From: CAYVRJ01 sp964453645
Lineage (GTDB): Bacteria; Bacillota; Clostridia; Christensenellales; JAWKQI01
Direction: 5' to 3'
NCBI GenBank assembly: GCA_964453645.1
Contig: CAYVRJ010000001.1
Coordinates: 62,001-126,000, forward strand
Length of the DNA stretch: 64,000 nucleotides
Shown piece after piece: positions 42,951-51,524 of the stretch. The notes beneath the pieces are model-generated. The model saw only the letters and a program-made list of their open reading frames with translations. It was not told the origin of the DNA and did not search any database. The position numbers and the translations under genes were made by a program. Positions within the stretch are counted from its first letter, which is position 1, and every line of letters starts with the position of its first letter.

Positions 42951-44090
42951 CTATTTGAAGAATGCAGCTTTTGCATCTGCAACAGACATGTAGGAAGATA
43001 CGGATGTGGAATCGGGAAGATCCTTAATGGAATCCAGTTTCTCACCCATATTTTCATAGGTCATAACCCACTGGGGAGTGTAGTAAATGCTGTTGCCCTT
43101 AAGACCAGTTGTGATACCGTCTTTTAACTCGTTGCCTTGACGCAGGTTGATGGCGATTGCCAGTGCGGTTGCACCGATTCCCGGAGGATTCTCAACAACG
43201 ATGAAGGGGAGTTTCTTTTCGGTTTCGTTTACTTTTGCTATACGGCGAATCCATGCAACTTCTTCAGAAGAGGTGATACAACCGGGATAGTCAATTTTTG
43301 CTTCTTCGATAGCGTCCAGAATGCCGTTTGCAGCTTCCTGGTTGATAACGCCGTCAAACTTTAAGCCAGAAGCGATGATTTCGCCCATGAGCTTCTTGGA
43401 GTCAACGTCGTTCCAGTTGTGCGCAACTGTTTTAGCAATTTCAACACCGCCAGCGGGCAGTTCTTTTTGCCATACAGAGTTACGCATTTCGGAAGCGGAG
43501 TTGCCGTCGATGCCGTTGAACTGAACAACTTTTTTGCCAGAACCTAAGGTTTCGATGACGAACTTAGCTTGAATGCTAGCCCATGCGCCCTGATCTACGA
43601 CTACGTTTAAGATCTTGTCCGAATCGTATTCGCAGTCAGCGTTTACATATGTAACGCCAGCAGCCATCGCTTTGTCGATGATGGGATCCAGGCCAGTAGC
43701 AGCGATGGGGTTTACGATGATGATATCGTAACCATCGTTGATGGTCTGTTCGATCTGCTGAGACTCAATTGCAGGATCGTTGTTTGCAACGAAAGAGTTG
43801 TATTGGCTGATAAGGCCAGCAGCCTTTGCATCAGCAATAGCAGCAGTCATCTGATCTTCGTATACCGCACGGTATGCGTTACCCTCGATCACAGCGTTGT
43901 GGGATGCAACCTTGAATCCTTCTGCAGCGGGTGCAGCGGGCTCAGCGGGAGCAGCGGGTTCTGCGGGAGCAGCGGGCTCTGCAGGAGCAGCGGGTTCTGC
44001 GGGAGCTGTAGGCTCAGCGGGAGCGCCGCAAGCAGCGAGAACGGCTGCAAGCATGGTTACTGCCAAAAGAATGCTTAGAATCTTTTTCAC
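42951..44090 (-). CDS. Sugar ABC importer substrate-binding lipoprotein (leftward operon)
   Basis: This 379-residue lipoprotein has signal LAAC with Cys21, then an Ala-Pro-Glu-repeat linker and a type I periplasmic-binding fold (FVANNDPAIESQQIEQTIND and IIVNPIAATGLDPIID). GTG at 44090 follows AGGAGG; upstream codons to 44132 lack a ribosome site and would add a charged segment before the signal. It is first in the operon, with a promoter at 44162-44190. The ligand is unknown; the downstream enzymes suggest a cyclitol, keto-sugar or amino sugar. Confidence 0.92.
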   Translation of the reverse strand: MKKILSILLAVTMLAAVLAACGAPAEPTAPAEPAAPAEPAAPAEPAAPAEPAAPAAEGFKVASHNAVIEGNAYRAVYEDQMTAAIADAKAAGLISQYNSFVANNDPAIESQQIEQTINDGYDIIIVNPIAATGLDPIIDKAMAAGVTYVNADCEYDSDKILNVVVDQGAWASIQAKFVIETLGSGKKVVQFNGIDGNSASEMRNSVWQKELPAGGVEIAKTVAHNWNDVDSKKLMGEIIASGLKFDGVINQEAANGILDAIEEAKIDYPGCITSSEEVAWIRRIAKVNETEKKLPFIVVENPPGIGATALAIAINLRQGNELKDGITTGLKGNSIYYTPQWVMTYENMGEKLDSIKDLPDSTSVSSYMSVADAKAAFFK

Positions 44091-44128
44091 TTTTTTTCCT
44101 CCTAATTTTCGTTTGTTTCTATAATAAA

Positions 44129-44140
44129 ACACATATGTGT
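44129..44140. promoter_or_regulatory. Candidate operator palindrome
   Basis: ACACATATGTGT is a perfect 12-bp palindrome 22 nt downstream of the leftward -10 box and 39 nt before the GTG start, well placed for repressor binding. No regulator gene lies next to it. Confidence 0.45.
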
Positions 44141-44161
44141 CTTATCCGCAAGGTCAACAGT

Positions 44162-44190
44162 ATTTTAACGCACTATGTGAAAAAATACAA
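44162..44190 (-). promoter_or_regulatory. Predicted promoter of the leftward sugar operon
   Basis: On the minus strand, TTGTAT (44190-44185), 17-nt spacer, TAAAAT (44167-44162). Confidence 0.55.
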
Positions 44191-44254
44191 TAGGTTTTGT
44201 AAAAAAAATAACAATCAAAGGCAAGAATTACAAGCCATCCATCCGAATCATGTA

Positions 44255-44282
44255 TTTACAAATGAATTCGTTATGCTATAAT
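44255..44282 (+). promoter_or_regulatory. Predicted promoter of the rightward sugar operon
   Basis: TTTACA (44255-44260), 16-nt spacer, TATAAT (44277-44282), about 43 nt before the first start codon. Confidence 0.7.
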
Positions 44283-44325
44283 TATATGCATATGCCTATA
44301 AAGCCAAAAGGGGATGAAAATAGAA

Positions 44326-45582
44326 ATGAATAGTAGGGAAAAAATCCAAAATGCACTGAATCACAAAGAGGGAACCGTACCTGTGGATATGGGCAGTCTG
44401 CCCGTTACAGGCTTGCATGTGAGCCTTGTTTCTAAACTGCGGGATTACTTGGGGTTGGAGAAGAGAATCTCTAAAGTGTTGGAGCCGTATCAAATGCTGG
44501 GGGTTGTTGAGGACGATCTTCGGGATGCACTGGGCATCGACACCCAGCCGCTGTGGGGCAGCGGAAGCCTCATCGGCAAGTGGGACACGGGAAACTGGGT
44601 GGAATGGTTGGCCCCCTGGGGGGAGACCGTGCTGGTTTCGGACAAGTTTGTCACCAAGCAAGAGGGTGAAAGGATTTACACCTATGCAGACGGGGACACA
44701 AACTATCCGCCGACAGCCGTGATGGCACTGCCCTCCTATTTCTTTGATGCGATCATCTATCAGGATGAAATCGACGACGACAACTTAAACCCCCAGGACA
44801 ACTTGGCGGAATATTCGGAGATCGACAGCAGCGAACTGTTGAGATATAAACAAAAAATTGAAGAATTAAAGAAAAAGCCGTATAGCATTTCGGCAAACTT
44901 TGGCGGAACAGCCTTTGGGGACATTGCAATGATTCCCGGCTCCATGTTAAAGGAAAAGAAGGGCATTCGGGATATCGAGGAGTGGTACGTTTCTTTGGCC
45001 ATTCGTCAGGACTACATCCACAAAGTGTTTGAGGGGCAGTGTGAGATTGCGCTCAAAAATCTACAAAAAGTGTATGAAACAGTGGGGGACGACATTTCTG
45101 TCGCCATGGTGTGTGGAACGGACTTTGGCACACAGCACTCCACCTTCTGCTCCCCCGATACGTTTAGAAGTTTGTACATGCCCTACTACAAGCAAATCAA
45201 CGAATGGATTCACAAAAACACCAATTGGAAGACATTTAAACACTCCTGCGGTGCGGTGTTCCCCCTGGTGGAATGTATGATCGAAGCAGGGTTCGACATC
45301 ATCAACCCCGTGCAGTGGACAGCCAACGGCATGGAGGCGAAAAACTTAAAGGCAACCTTTGGCAAGGACATGACCTTCTGGGGAGGCGGAGTCGATACCC
45401 AATCCACACTGCCCTTTAAATCCCCCGAGGACGTGAGAAGAGAAGTGCTCACCATGCTGGAGGTGCTGGCAAAGGACGGGGGATATGTGTTTAACTCCAT
45501 CCACAACCTGTTGTCCAACTCCCCTGTGGAAAACATTGTGGCCATGTTCAGCGCTGTAAAAGAGTTTAATTCAATGAAATAA
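44326..45582 (+). CDS. Uroporphyrinogen decarboxylase-fold protein of a sugar cluster
   Basis: This 418-residue UroD/MtaA-superfamily TIM barrel begins NSREKIQNALNHKEG. A zinc-site-like HSCGAVFPLVE motif lies near residue 310, and it ends with FNSIHNLLSNSPVENIVAM where methyltransferases have a third Cys ligand. The substrate is unknown. It is not hemE: it lacks the usual N-terminal PVWFMRQAG segment and no heme genes adjoin. No corrinoid protein is nearby. ATG 44326 is preferred over 44314, which directly abuts the AAAGGGG site. Confidence 0.8.
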   Translation: MNSREKIQNALNHKEGTVPVDMGSLPVTGLHVSLVSKLRDYLGLEKRISKVLEPYQMLGVVEDDLRDALGIDTQPLWGSGSLIGKWDTGNWVEWLAPWGETVLVSDKFVTKQEGERIYTYADGDTNYPPTAVMALPSYFFDAIIYQDEIDDDNLNPQDNLAEYSEIDSSELLRYKQKIEELKKKPYSISANFGGTAFGDIAMIPGSMLKEKKGIRDIEEWYVSLAIRQDYIHKVFEGQCEIALKNLQKVYETVGDDISVAMVCGTDFGTQHSTFCSPDTFRSLYMPYYKQINEWIHKNTNWKTFKHSCGAVFPLVECMIEAGFDIINPVQWTANGMEAKNLKATFGKDMTFWGGGVDTQSTLPFKSPEDVRREVLTMLEVLAKDGGYVFNSIHNLLSNSPVENIVAMFSAVKEFNSMK

Positions 45583-45608
45583 TATTATTCTGAAAGGAAC
45601 CAAAAGAC

Positions 45609-46748
45609 ATGAAGAAAATGCGAGCAGGAATTATCGGAGTAGGATTTATTGGTGCAGTACACGTGGAACAGTTGCGCAGACTGGGTAACGTTGAGGTGGT
45701 TGCGATTACCGACTTCCCCAACGCCCAGGGTAAGGCAGATGCGTTGTGTGTGCCCAAGGGTTACGAAGACTACAAAGAGATGATAGATAAGGAAAATCTG
45801 GATTGCGTGCACATCTGCACCCCCAACAACACCCACTACGAGATGGCCATGTATGCCATGAACAAGGGTGTCCACGTGGTGTGCGAAAAACCCATGACCA
45901 CCACCCTGCAAGAAGCACAGGAGCTGGAAGCAACTCTGCGCAAAAACAAACTGGTGGGCGCAATCAACTTAAACTGCCGGTTCTACCCAATGGCTTATCA
46001 GATCAGAGAGATGATCAAGAGCGGAGAGCTGGGTGAGATCTATACCATCTCCGGGGGATATTTGCAGGATTGGCTGTTCCTAGACACCGACTACAACTGG
46101 CGGTTAGAGCCCGAACTCTCGGGTATTTCCCGTGCGTTTTCGGACATCGGCTCCCACTGGATCGATTTGGTGGAGTTTGTCAGCGGACTCAAGGCAGAAA
46201 AAGTGCTGGCAGACTTTGCAACCTTCCACAAGACCAGAAAGAAACCCACAAAACCCATCGAGACGTTTTCCAACATGTCCCTGCGCCCCGAGGATTTCGA
46301 GACGGTTGCCATCAACACCGAGGACTACTGCAACGTGCTCTTTAAGATGGAAGGGGAGACCCGTGCGTGCTGCAACATCAGCCAGGTGTGCGCTGGACGT
46401 AAGAACCAAATTTCCCTGTCCATTGCAGGTTCCAAGTGCTCGGTTCACTGGAACAGCGAAAACTCCAACGAACTGTGGATTGGCAGAAGAGATCGGGACA
46501 ACGGCTTGTTGGCAAAAGACCCATCTATTTTAAACGATGCAACTCGCAAGGTGATTTCCTATCCCGGCGGACACGTGGAAGGATTCCCCGATACATTCAA
46601 ACAAAACTTCAAGAGCATCTACAGCGCCATTGCAAACAACCAGACCACAGGCGGAGATTTTGCAAACTTCGAAGACGGCGTGAGAGAAATGCTGCTCTGT
46701 GAAAAAGTTGTGCAGAGTGCAGCGGAGGAACGCTGGATCACCATTTAG
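45609..46748 (+). CDS. Gfo/Idh/MocA family oxidoreductase (rightward operon)
   Basis: This 379-residue sugar dehydrogenase-like protein has IIGVGFIGAVHVEQL at residues 8-22, CEKPMTTTLQEAQEL, and SDIGSHWIDLVEFVSG with the conserved His. It has the extended C-terminal domain of larger family members (KTRKKPTKPIETF region). AAAGGAACC precedes the ATG. It sits 26 nt behind the UroD-like gene and 12 nt ahead of an epimerase gene. Confidence 0.88.
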   Translation: MKKMRAGIIGVGFIGAVHVEQLRRLGNVEVVAITDFPNAQGKADALCVPKGYEDYKEMIDKENLDCVHICTPNNTHYEMAMYAMNKGVHVVCEKPMTTTLQEAQELEATLRKNKLVGAINLNCRFYPMAYQIREMIKSGELGEIYTISGGYLQDWLFLDTDYNWRLEPELSGISRAFSDIGSHWIDLVEFVSGLKAEKVLADFATFHKTRKKPTKPIETFSNMSLRPEDFETVAINTEDYCNVLFKMEGETRACCNISQVCAGRKNQISLSIAGSKCSVHWNSENSNELWIGRRDRDNGLLAKDPSILNDATRKVISYPGGHVEGFPDTFKQNFKSIYSAIANNQTTGGDFANFEDGVREMLLCEKVVQSAAEERWITI

Positions 46749-46760
46749 TGAGGTTTACAC

Positions 46761-47609
46761 ATGAAAATTGGAACACTGGCAGATTGGTTTGGCGTTGGTG
46801 TCATTGAGGGCATCCGTTTGTCGGAGCGGTGCGGCGCACAGGGCGTGCAGATTTATGCTTGGAACGAGCTGGATCCCCGCACTGTAACAAAAGAGATCAT
46901 AGACACAGTCAAAAAGACCGTGAGAGAATGCAACCAGGAGGTCACCGCCCTTTGCGGTGAGCTTCATGGTCACGGCTTTGAAATTGAGGCCGAAAATGCA
47001 ACCAAGATCGAGTATTTAAAAAAGACAATCGATTTGGCGCTGGATTTTCATTGCACCATCGTCACCACCCACATCGGGCGGATTCCGAAAGATACGGCTT
47101 CTTCTCGGTATCAGGTAATGCTGGATGCTTGTTTAGAAGTGGGTGAATATGCAAAGAAGATGGGTGCCCGCGTTGCTGTTGAAACCGGGCCCGAACCGGT
47201 TGAACGATTGGTGGCCTTTTGCAAACAGTGCCCCGGCATCGCCATTAACTACGACCCAGCGAATTTGGTGATGGTCACGAAAGACGATGAAGTGAAGGGT
47301 GTTGCAACTGCCAAGGACTTTATTGTGCACACCCACGCCAAAGACGGCATTATGAAACAGTATTTGGGCACCGAAGAAGTATACGAAGCCTTTGCCAACG
47401 GCGGGGTGGAGGAGATTACCAAGATGTCGGACTATTTCCAAGAAATGCCCTTGGGGGGCGGACAAGTTCGCTTTAAAGAATACCTCATGGCGTTAAAGGA
47501 GATCGGCTACAACGGTTTTCTCACCATCGAGCGGGAAGTGAAGGAAAACGCTGCCAAGGATATTGAAATGGCGGTAGGGTTTTTAAAGAACTTACTCAAA
47601 GAGATTTAG
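46761..47609 (+). CDS. Sugar phosphate isomerase/epimerase, TIM barrel (rightward, first)
   Basis: This 282-residue xylose-isomerase-like TIM barrel has metal-ligand candidates in RVAVETGPEP, INYDPANLV, VHTHAKDGI and LTIEREV. The start MKIGTLADWFG is typical. GTGAGG precedes the ATG. It is related in fold to IolE/IolI. With the neighbouring Gfo enzyme it forms the dehydrogenase-plus-isomerase pair used in keto-sugar metabolism. Confidence 0.85.
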   Translation: MKIGTLADWFGVGVIEGIRLSERCGAQGVQIYAWNELDPRTVTKEIIDTVKKTVRECNQEVTALCGELHGHGFEIEAENATKIEYLKKTIDLALDFHCTIVTTHIGRIPKDTASSRYQVMLDACLEVGEYAKKMGARVAVETGPEPVERLVAFCKQCPGIAINYDPANLVMVTKDDEVKGVATAKDFIVHTHAKDGIMKQYLGTEEVYEAFANGGVEEITKMSDYFQEMPLGGGQVRFKEYLMALKEIGYNGFLTIEREVKENAAKDIEMAVGFLKNLLKEI

Positions 47610-47623
47610 GAAGAACAGGTTGG

Positions 47624-47664
47624 CGTGAAAGAGTTTCACGGCTAATGGAAGGGAGTTTTTTATG
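47624..47664 (+). promoter_or_regulatory. Leader hairpin, divergent copy D of the recurrent element
   Basis: A perfect 7-bp hairpin CGTGAAA-GAG-TTTCACG (47624-47640) is followed by TAATGGAAGGGAGTTTTTTATG, whose 3' part (GGAGTTTTTTATG-like) resembles the leaders at 12537, 58069 and 62659. The GATTTGTG box is absent. Confidence 0.4.
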
Positions 47665-48576
47665 ATGAAATTAGGACTTGTTTCGGCAATACTGCCCGAC
47701 AACACCTTTGAAGAGGTCATAGATTTTGCTGCAAAGGTTGGATTTTCTTGCGTTGAAGTTTGCTGCTGGCCAAAAGGTAAGGCGGCGAGACGGTATGCGG
47801 GTATCACCCACATCGACTTGAGTGATCTGGATCAGGCTAAGATGGACTATTATTTAAACTATGCCAAGGAACGGGGAGTGGAGATCAGCTCTCTTGGGTA
47901 CTACCCCAACCCCCTAGACCCGGATACCGAGGCCAGAAGTACGGCCATTGATCACATTATGGCCCTCATCGATGCTTCGGCGCAAATGGGCATCAACATG
48001 ATCACCACCTTTATTGGCAAAGATAAAAACAAGACGGTGGATGAAAATTTAGAGCTGTACAAAGAGATTTGGACGCCCATCGTAAAATACGCTGAATCAA
48101 AGAAGGTGCGCATCGGCATTGAAAACTGCCCCATGCTCTACACAGTCAACGAGTGGCCGGGTGGGGTGAACCTTGCCAGCACACCCTATGTTTGGAAGAA
48201 GATGTTTGAGCTGATTCCAAGCGACTATCTGGGCTTAAACTACGATCCCTCCCACCCCTATTTGATTCAGATGGATTATATTCAGCCCGTCTACGACTTT
48301 AAGGATAAGATATTCCACGTCCACTTTAAGGACATTAAGATTTTTAAGGACAAACTCAACGAGTACGGCATCTATGCATATCCCACCCTGTGGCACTCTC
48401 CCAAATTACCCGGCATGGGGGGCGTGGACTTTGGTGCGTTCTGCTCGGCGCTCAACGACATCCGCTACAGCGGCCCCGCCTGCATCGAGGTGGAGGACAG
48501 AGCGTTTGAGGGTTGTTTAGACGACGTCAAGCGGGGTATCGAACAGAGCTACCGCTTCATGAAACAATACGTATGA
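47662..48576 (+). CDS. Sugar phosphate isomerase/epimerase, TIM barrel (rightward, second)
   Basis: This 304-residue xylose-isomerase-like TIM barrel has RIGIENCPMLY, LNYDPSHPYLI, VHFKDIKIF and CIEVEDRAFEG as metal-site segments. The inserted 'KNKTVDENLELYKEIW' region is typical of the IolE-like branch. It differs clearly from the preceding isomerase. AAGGGAG precedes the ATG. Its stop codon overlaps the start of an ABC ATPase gene (ATGA), linking sugar enzymes to an apparent export system. Confidence 0.86.
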   Translation: MMKLGLVSAILPDNTFEEVIDFAAKVGFSCVEVCCWPKGKAARRYAGITHIDLSDLDQAKMDYYLNYAKERGVEISSLGYYPNPLDPDTEARSTAIDHIMALIDASAQMGINMITTFIGKDKNKTVDENLELYKEIWTPIVKYAESKKVRIGIENCPMLYTVNEWPGGVNLASTPYVWKKMFELIPSDYLGLNYDPSHPYLIQMDYIQPVYDFKDKIFHVHFKDIKIFKDKLNEYGIYAYPTLWHSPKLPGMGGVDFGAFCSALNDIRYSGPACIEVEDRAFEGCLDDVKRGIEQSYRFMKQYV

Positions 48577-49385
48577 TCGAAGTAAAAAACCTCACAAAAA
48601 CCTACGGCGTTCAGCGGGGTATAGAAAATATAAACTTTTTCATGGGCAAAGGTGAGGTAGTGGGCTTGCTGGGACTAAACGGTGCCGGCAAGTCTACGAC
48701 CATGAATATACTCTCGGGGTGTATGGGGGCATCGTCGGGTCATGTAACCATCGACGGCATCGATCTGTTTGCAGAGCCCGCAAAAGCCAAGGTTAAAATT
48801 GGCTACCTCCCCGAGATACCCCCCCTGTATCTGGATATGCGGGTGTGTGAATATTTAAACTTTGTGTTTGAACTCAAAGGTGTTAAAAAACACTCCTTTG
48901 ACAGCATTTGCACACAGGTGGGGATAGACGGCATAAAAAAACGGCTGATAAAAAACCTGTCCAAAGGGTATCGCCAGCGGGTGGGGTTGGCAGCAGCTCT
49001 GGTGGGCGATCCGGAGATTCTCATTTTAGACGAACCCACCGTGGGGCTGGACCCAACCCAAATCATAGAGATTCGTAATTTAATCTTAAGCTTGGGTAAG
49101 AACAGGACAGTCATCCTCTCCTCCCATATTTTAAGTGAAATTGAAGCTGTGTGCAGCAGAGTTTTTGTAATTCATCAGGGTAAACTCATCACAGACGATA
49201 CCCCGGAAAATCTTGTGCAAAAGCTCAACCCAAAAAACGTATGCCTTGCGCAGATCGAAGGAAAGTTGGAGGACGTGCAAAAGGCACTGCTCGATGCGGG
49301 TATATCCGTTCAGTCCCTTCGCCCTGCAAACATTTCCTTTGAAGAGGCATTTTTAAATGTAGTTGGAAAGGGGGAAAGGCTGTGA
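48573..49385 (+). CDS. ABC transporter ATPase (GldA/CcmA type)
   Basis: This 270-residue ATPase has Walker A GLNGAGKST, signature LSKGYRQRVGLA and Walker B LILDEPTVGLDP. ATG at 48573 overlaps the isomerase stop by 4 nt, and the following permease gene starts inside its last codon. The four genes 48573-52934 match the GldA, GldF, GldG and DUF4340 set found in many phyla as a membrane complex of unclear substrate; gliding is not implied. Confidence 0.92.
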   Translation: MIEVKNLTKTYGVQRGIENINFFMGKGEVVGLLGLNGAGKSTTMNILSGCMGASSGHVTIDGIDLFAEPAKAKVKIGYLPEIPPLYLDMRVCEYLNFVFELKGVKKHSFDSICTQVGIDGIKKRLIKNLSKGYRQRVGLAAALVGDPEILILDEPTVGLDPTQIIEIRNLILSLGKNRTVILSSHILSEIEAVCSRVFVIHQGKLITDDTPENLVQKLNPKNVCLAQIEGKLEDVQKALLDAGISVQSLRPANISFEEAFLNVVGKGERL

Positions 49386-50086
49386 TTGCTGTTTTTAAGC
49401 GTGAATTTATGGCATATTTTCGTTCGCCGCTGGGTTATGTGTTTATTGCGGCGTACTATTTGCTGTCCGGATTTTTCTTCTTTAACTACAACCTATACGG
49501 CAACTCCACCGATATGCGCTCCCTGTTTTCGGTGTTGTTCACCGTGACATTGTTTTTAATACCCATCCTCACCATGAGGCTTTTTTCAGAAGATAAGCGG
49601 CAAAAGACCGATCAAATATTACTCATGTCTCCCGTTTCATCCACAGGTATTGTCCTTGGGAAATATTTGTCCGCCATTTGCGTCTACTTTATTGCCATGG
49701 CTGTGACACTCATCATGGCCGTAGTGCTTTCCATCGTCTCGCGCCCCGAGTGGCCGGTGATTATCGGGCACTTTATCGGGTTGTTTTTGCTGGGTTGTGG
49801 ACTCATTGCCATTGGCATGTTTATATCCTCTCTCACCGAAAACCAAATCATTGCGGCAGTGGGTGGGTTTGTGACAGGGTTTTTCCTCATGCTCTTAAAC
49901 TCCTTAGCAGCTATGATCGACACAAAATTGCTCTCCGATTTCGTATTAAGCCTTTCCTTTCAGCAGCGGTATCAATCGTTTACACTGGGAATCTTAAACG
50001 CCTCGGACATTTTCTTTTTTATCAGCGTGGTTGCGATCTTTGTGTTTTTCACAGTCTTTCGGTTTTATAAGCGCAGGATAGAGTAG
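49382..50086 (+). CDS. ABC-2 type permease (GldF-like)
   Basis: This 234-residue protein has six predicted membrane segments, starting AVFKREFMAYFRSPLGYVF, a standard opening for ABC-2 permeases of the GldF type. The GTG start overlaps the ATPase gene by 4 nt. It should form the channel with the ATPase at 48573. Confidence 0.88.
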   Translation: MIAVFKREFMAYFRSPLGYVFIAAYYLLSGFFFFNYNLYGNSTDMRSLFSVLFTVTLFLIPILTMRLFSEDKRQKTDQILLMSPVSSTGIVLGKYLSAICVYFIAMAVTLIMAVVLSIVSRPEWPVIIGHFIGLFLLGCGLIAIGMFISSLTENQIIAAVGGFVTGFFLMLLNSLAAMIDTKLLSDFVLSLSFQQRYQSFTLGILNASDIFFFISVVAIFVFFTVFRFYKRRIE

Positions 50087-50094
50087 AGGTGTAC

Positions 50095-51522
50095 ATGAAG
50101 AGTAAAAAAAGTTTCCATATAGTACTGGTGATTTTGGTGGTAGCGTGTGTGTTTGTATTAAACATCGCAGTGGGGGTGTTTACCCAGCGCTACAAATTGG
50201 AGGCAGATCTCACCAGCGCACAAATATACAGCATATCCGACAAAACGGCACAAGCCCTCACTTCCTTAAAAAAGCAAGTGGACATCAACATGTTAGCTAA
50301 GGAAGAGACGTTTGTCTCCACCTCTGCGTATAACGCACAGGCCAATGAAATATTAAAACAATTTGATGGCGTTTCACAAAAGGTGACACTGCATTATATT
50401 GATTATGTAAAAAACCCTGGATTTGCAGCCAATTATCCCGATGTATCCATGAAACACGGGGATATCTTGGTGGTGTCGGGGGACAACCATTCCCTTGTGA
50501 AAACCGAAGATTTATTCAATTACGCCACGGGGCAGGGGGGGCTGGCGATTGCTTCCTCTAAGGCCGAAGAGGCCGTGCTCAGTGCGGTGCTCAGCGCCAC
50601 CAGCGACAAAAAGCCCTTGGTGTCCGTGGTCACAGGCCATGGGGAATACACCATGCAAAGCTTTGAGGAGCTGCTCAAGCGAAACAACTACGAGTTGACA
50701 TACGAAAACTTATTGGTGGGGGGCATTAGCAGCGAAGCAGCTTTTGTTGTGCTCATCGCACCCAAAACCGACCTCTCCCCCGAGGAGCTGAAGAAACTGG
50801 ACAGCTTCCTTGAAAACGGTGGGTTATACGGCAAGACCTTGTATTACTTTGCAGATATTTCCCAGCCAACGCTGCCGAATATCGAAACGTTTTTGGCAGA
50901 GTGGGGGCTGCGCATTCACTTAGGTTCAGTGTTTGAGACGGATGAAACGAAGGTATATAACTATCAGCCATTTTATGCAGTGGCCGAGTATGTGGACTAT
51001 ACCTACGCCGATATGTTGCTTACTCAAAACAAACCCTTGCTCATGCCGCTGTGCCGCCCCATTTCTGCCCTGTTTACCAGCAAGGTGGACTACACCACCA
51101 AGGTGTTGACCCAGTTTTCTAAAACCAGTGGCATTCGCCCCGACGATGCGGACGAAAACTTTACTGCCGAAATGGCAACGCAGCGGGGCCCGTTTAGTGC
51201 ATGGATGATATCCACCCACTCGGTGCGGTCGGGAGAAGAGATTAAAAAATCCAACGTGGTGTTGTCCGGTTCCACGGCAATGCTGGACACCTATGCCATG
51301 GACAACGCTTCCTTTGCAAACGCCCAGTACTTGATCAATTTGTTTAACGATCTGGCGGGCAGAGAGGATGTCATACAAGTAACCCCCAAGACGATCACGG
51401 GTAACAGCTTAAATTTAACCCAGAGCACTGTGGATATCATTGGTTCCGTCTTTGTGTTCGTATTACCCCCTGCCCTCCTAGTTCTGGGGCTGATCGTTTG
51501 GCTGAGGAGGAGACACACATAA
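50095..51522 (+). CDS. GldG-like ABC-system extracytoplasmic protein
   Basis: This 475-residue protein has an N-terminal membrane anchor (about residues 9-29), a large extracytoplasmic domain with QIYSISDKTAQAL and VVTGHGEYTMQSFEELL typical of GldG/ABC_transp_aux, and a C-terminal membrane segment followed by RRRHT. ATG at 50095 follows GAGGTG; the GTG two codons earlier is part of that site. Its role in the complex is unknown. Confidence 0.87.
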   Translation: MKSKKSFHIVLVILVVACVFVLNIAVGVFTQRYKLEADLTSAQIYSISDKTAQALTSLKKQVDINMLAKEETFVSTSAYNAQANEILKQFDGVSQKVTLHYIDYVKNPGFAANYPDVSMKHGDILVVSGDNHSLVKTEDLFNYATGQGGLAIASSKAEEAVLSAVLSATSDKKPLVSVVTGHGEYTMQSFEELLKRNNYELTYENLLVGGISSEAAFVVLIAPKTDLSPEELKKLDSFLENGGLYGKTLYYFADISQPTLPNIETFLAEWGLRIHLGSVFETDETKVYNYQPFYAVAEYVDYTYADMLLTQNKPLLMPLCRPISALFTSKVDYTTKVLTQFSKTSGIRPDDADENFTAEMATQRGPFSAWMISTHSVRSGEEIKKSNVVLSGSTAMLDTYAMDNASFANAQYLINLFNDLAGREDVIQVTPKTITGNSLNLTQSTVDIIGSVFVFVLPPALLVLGLIVWLRRRHT

Positions 51523-51524
51523 AC

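Noticed and set aside
44326..45582. Annotation of the UroD-fold protein as heme enzyme HemE
   Set aside because: HemE-specific N-terminal residues are missing, the zinc-like site resembles methyltransferase relatives, and no heme genes adjoin.
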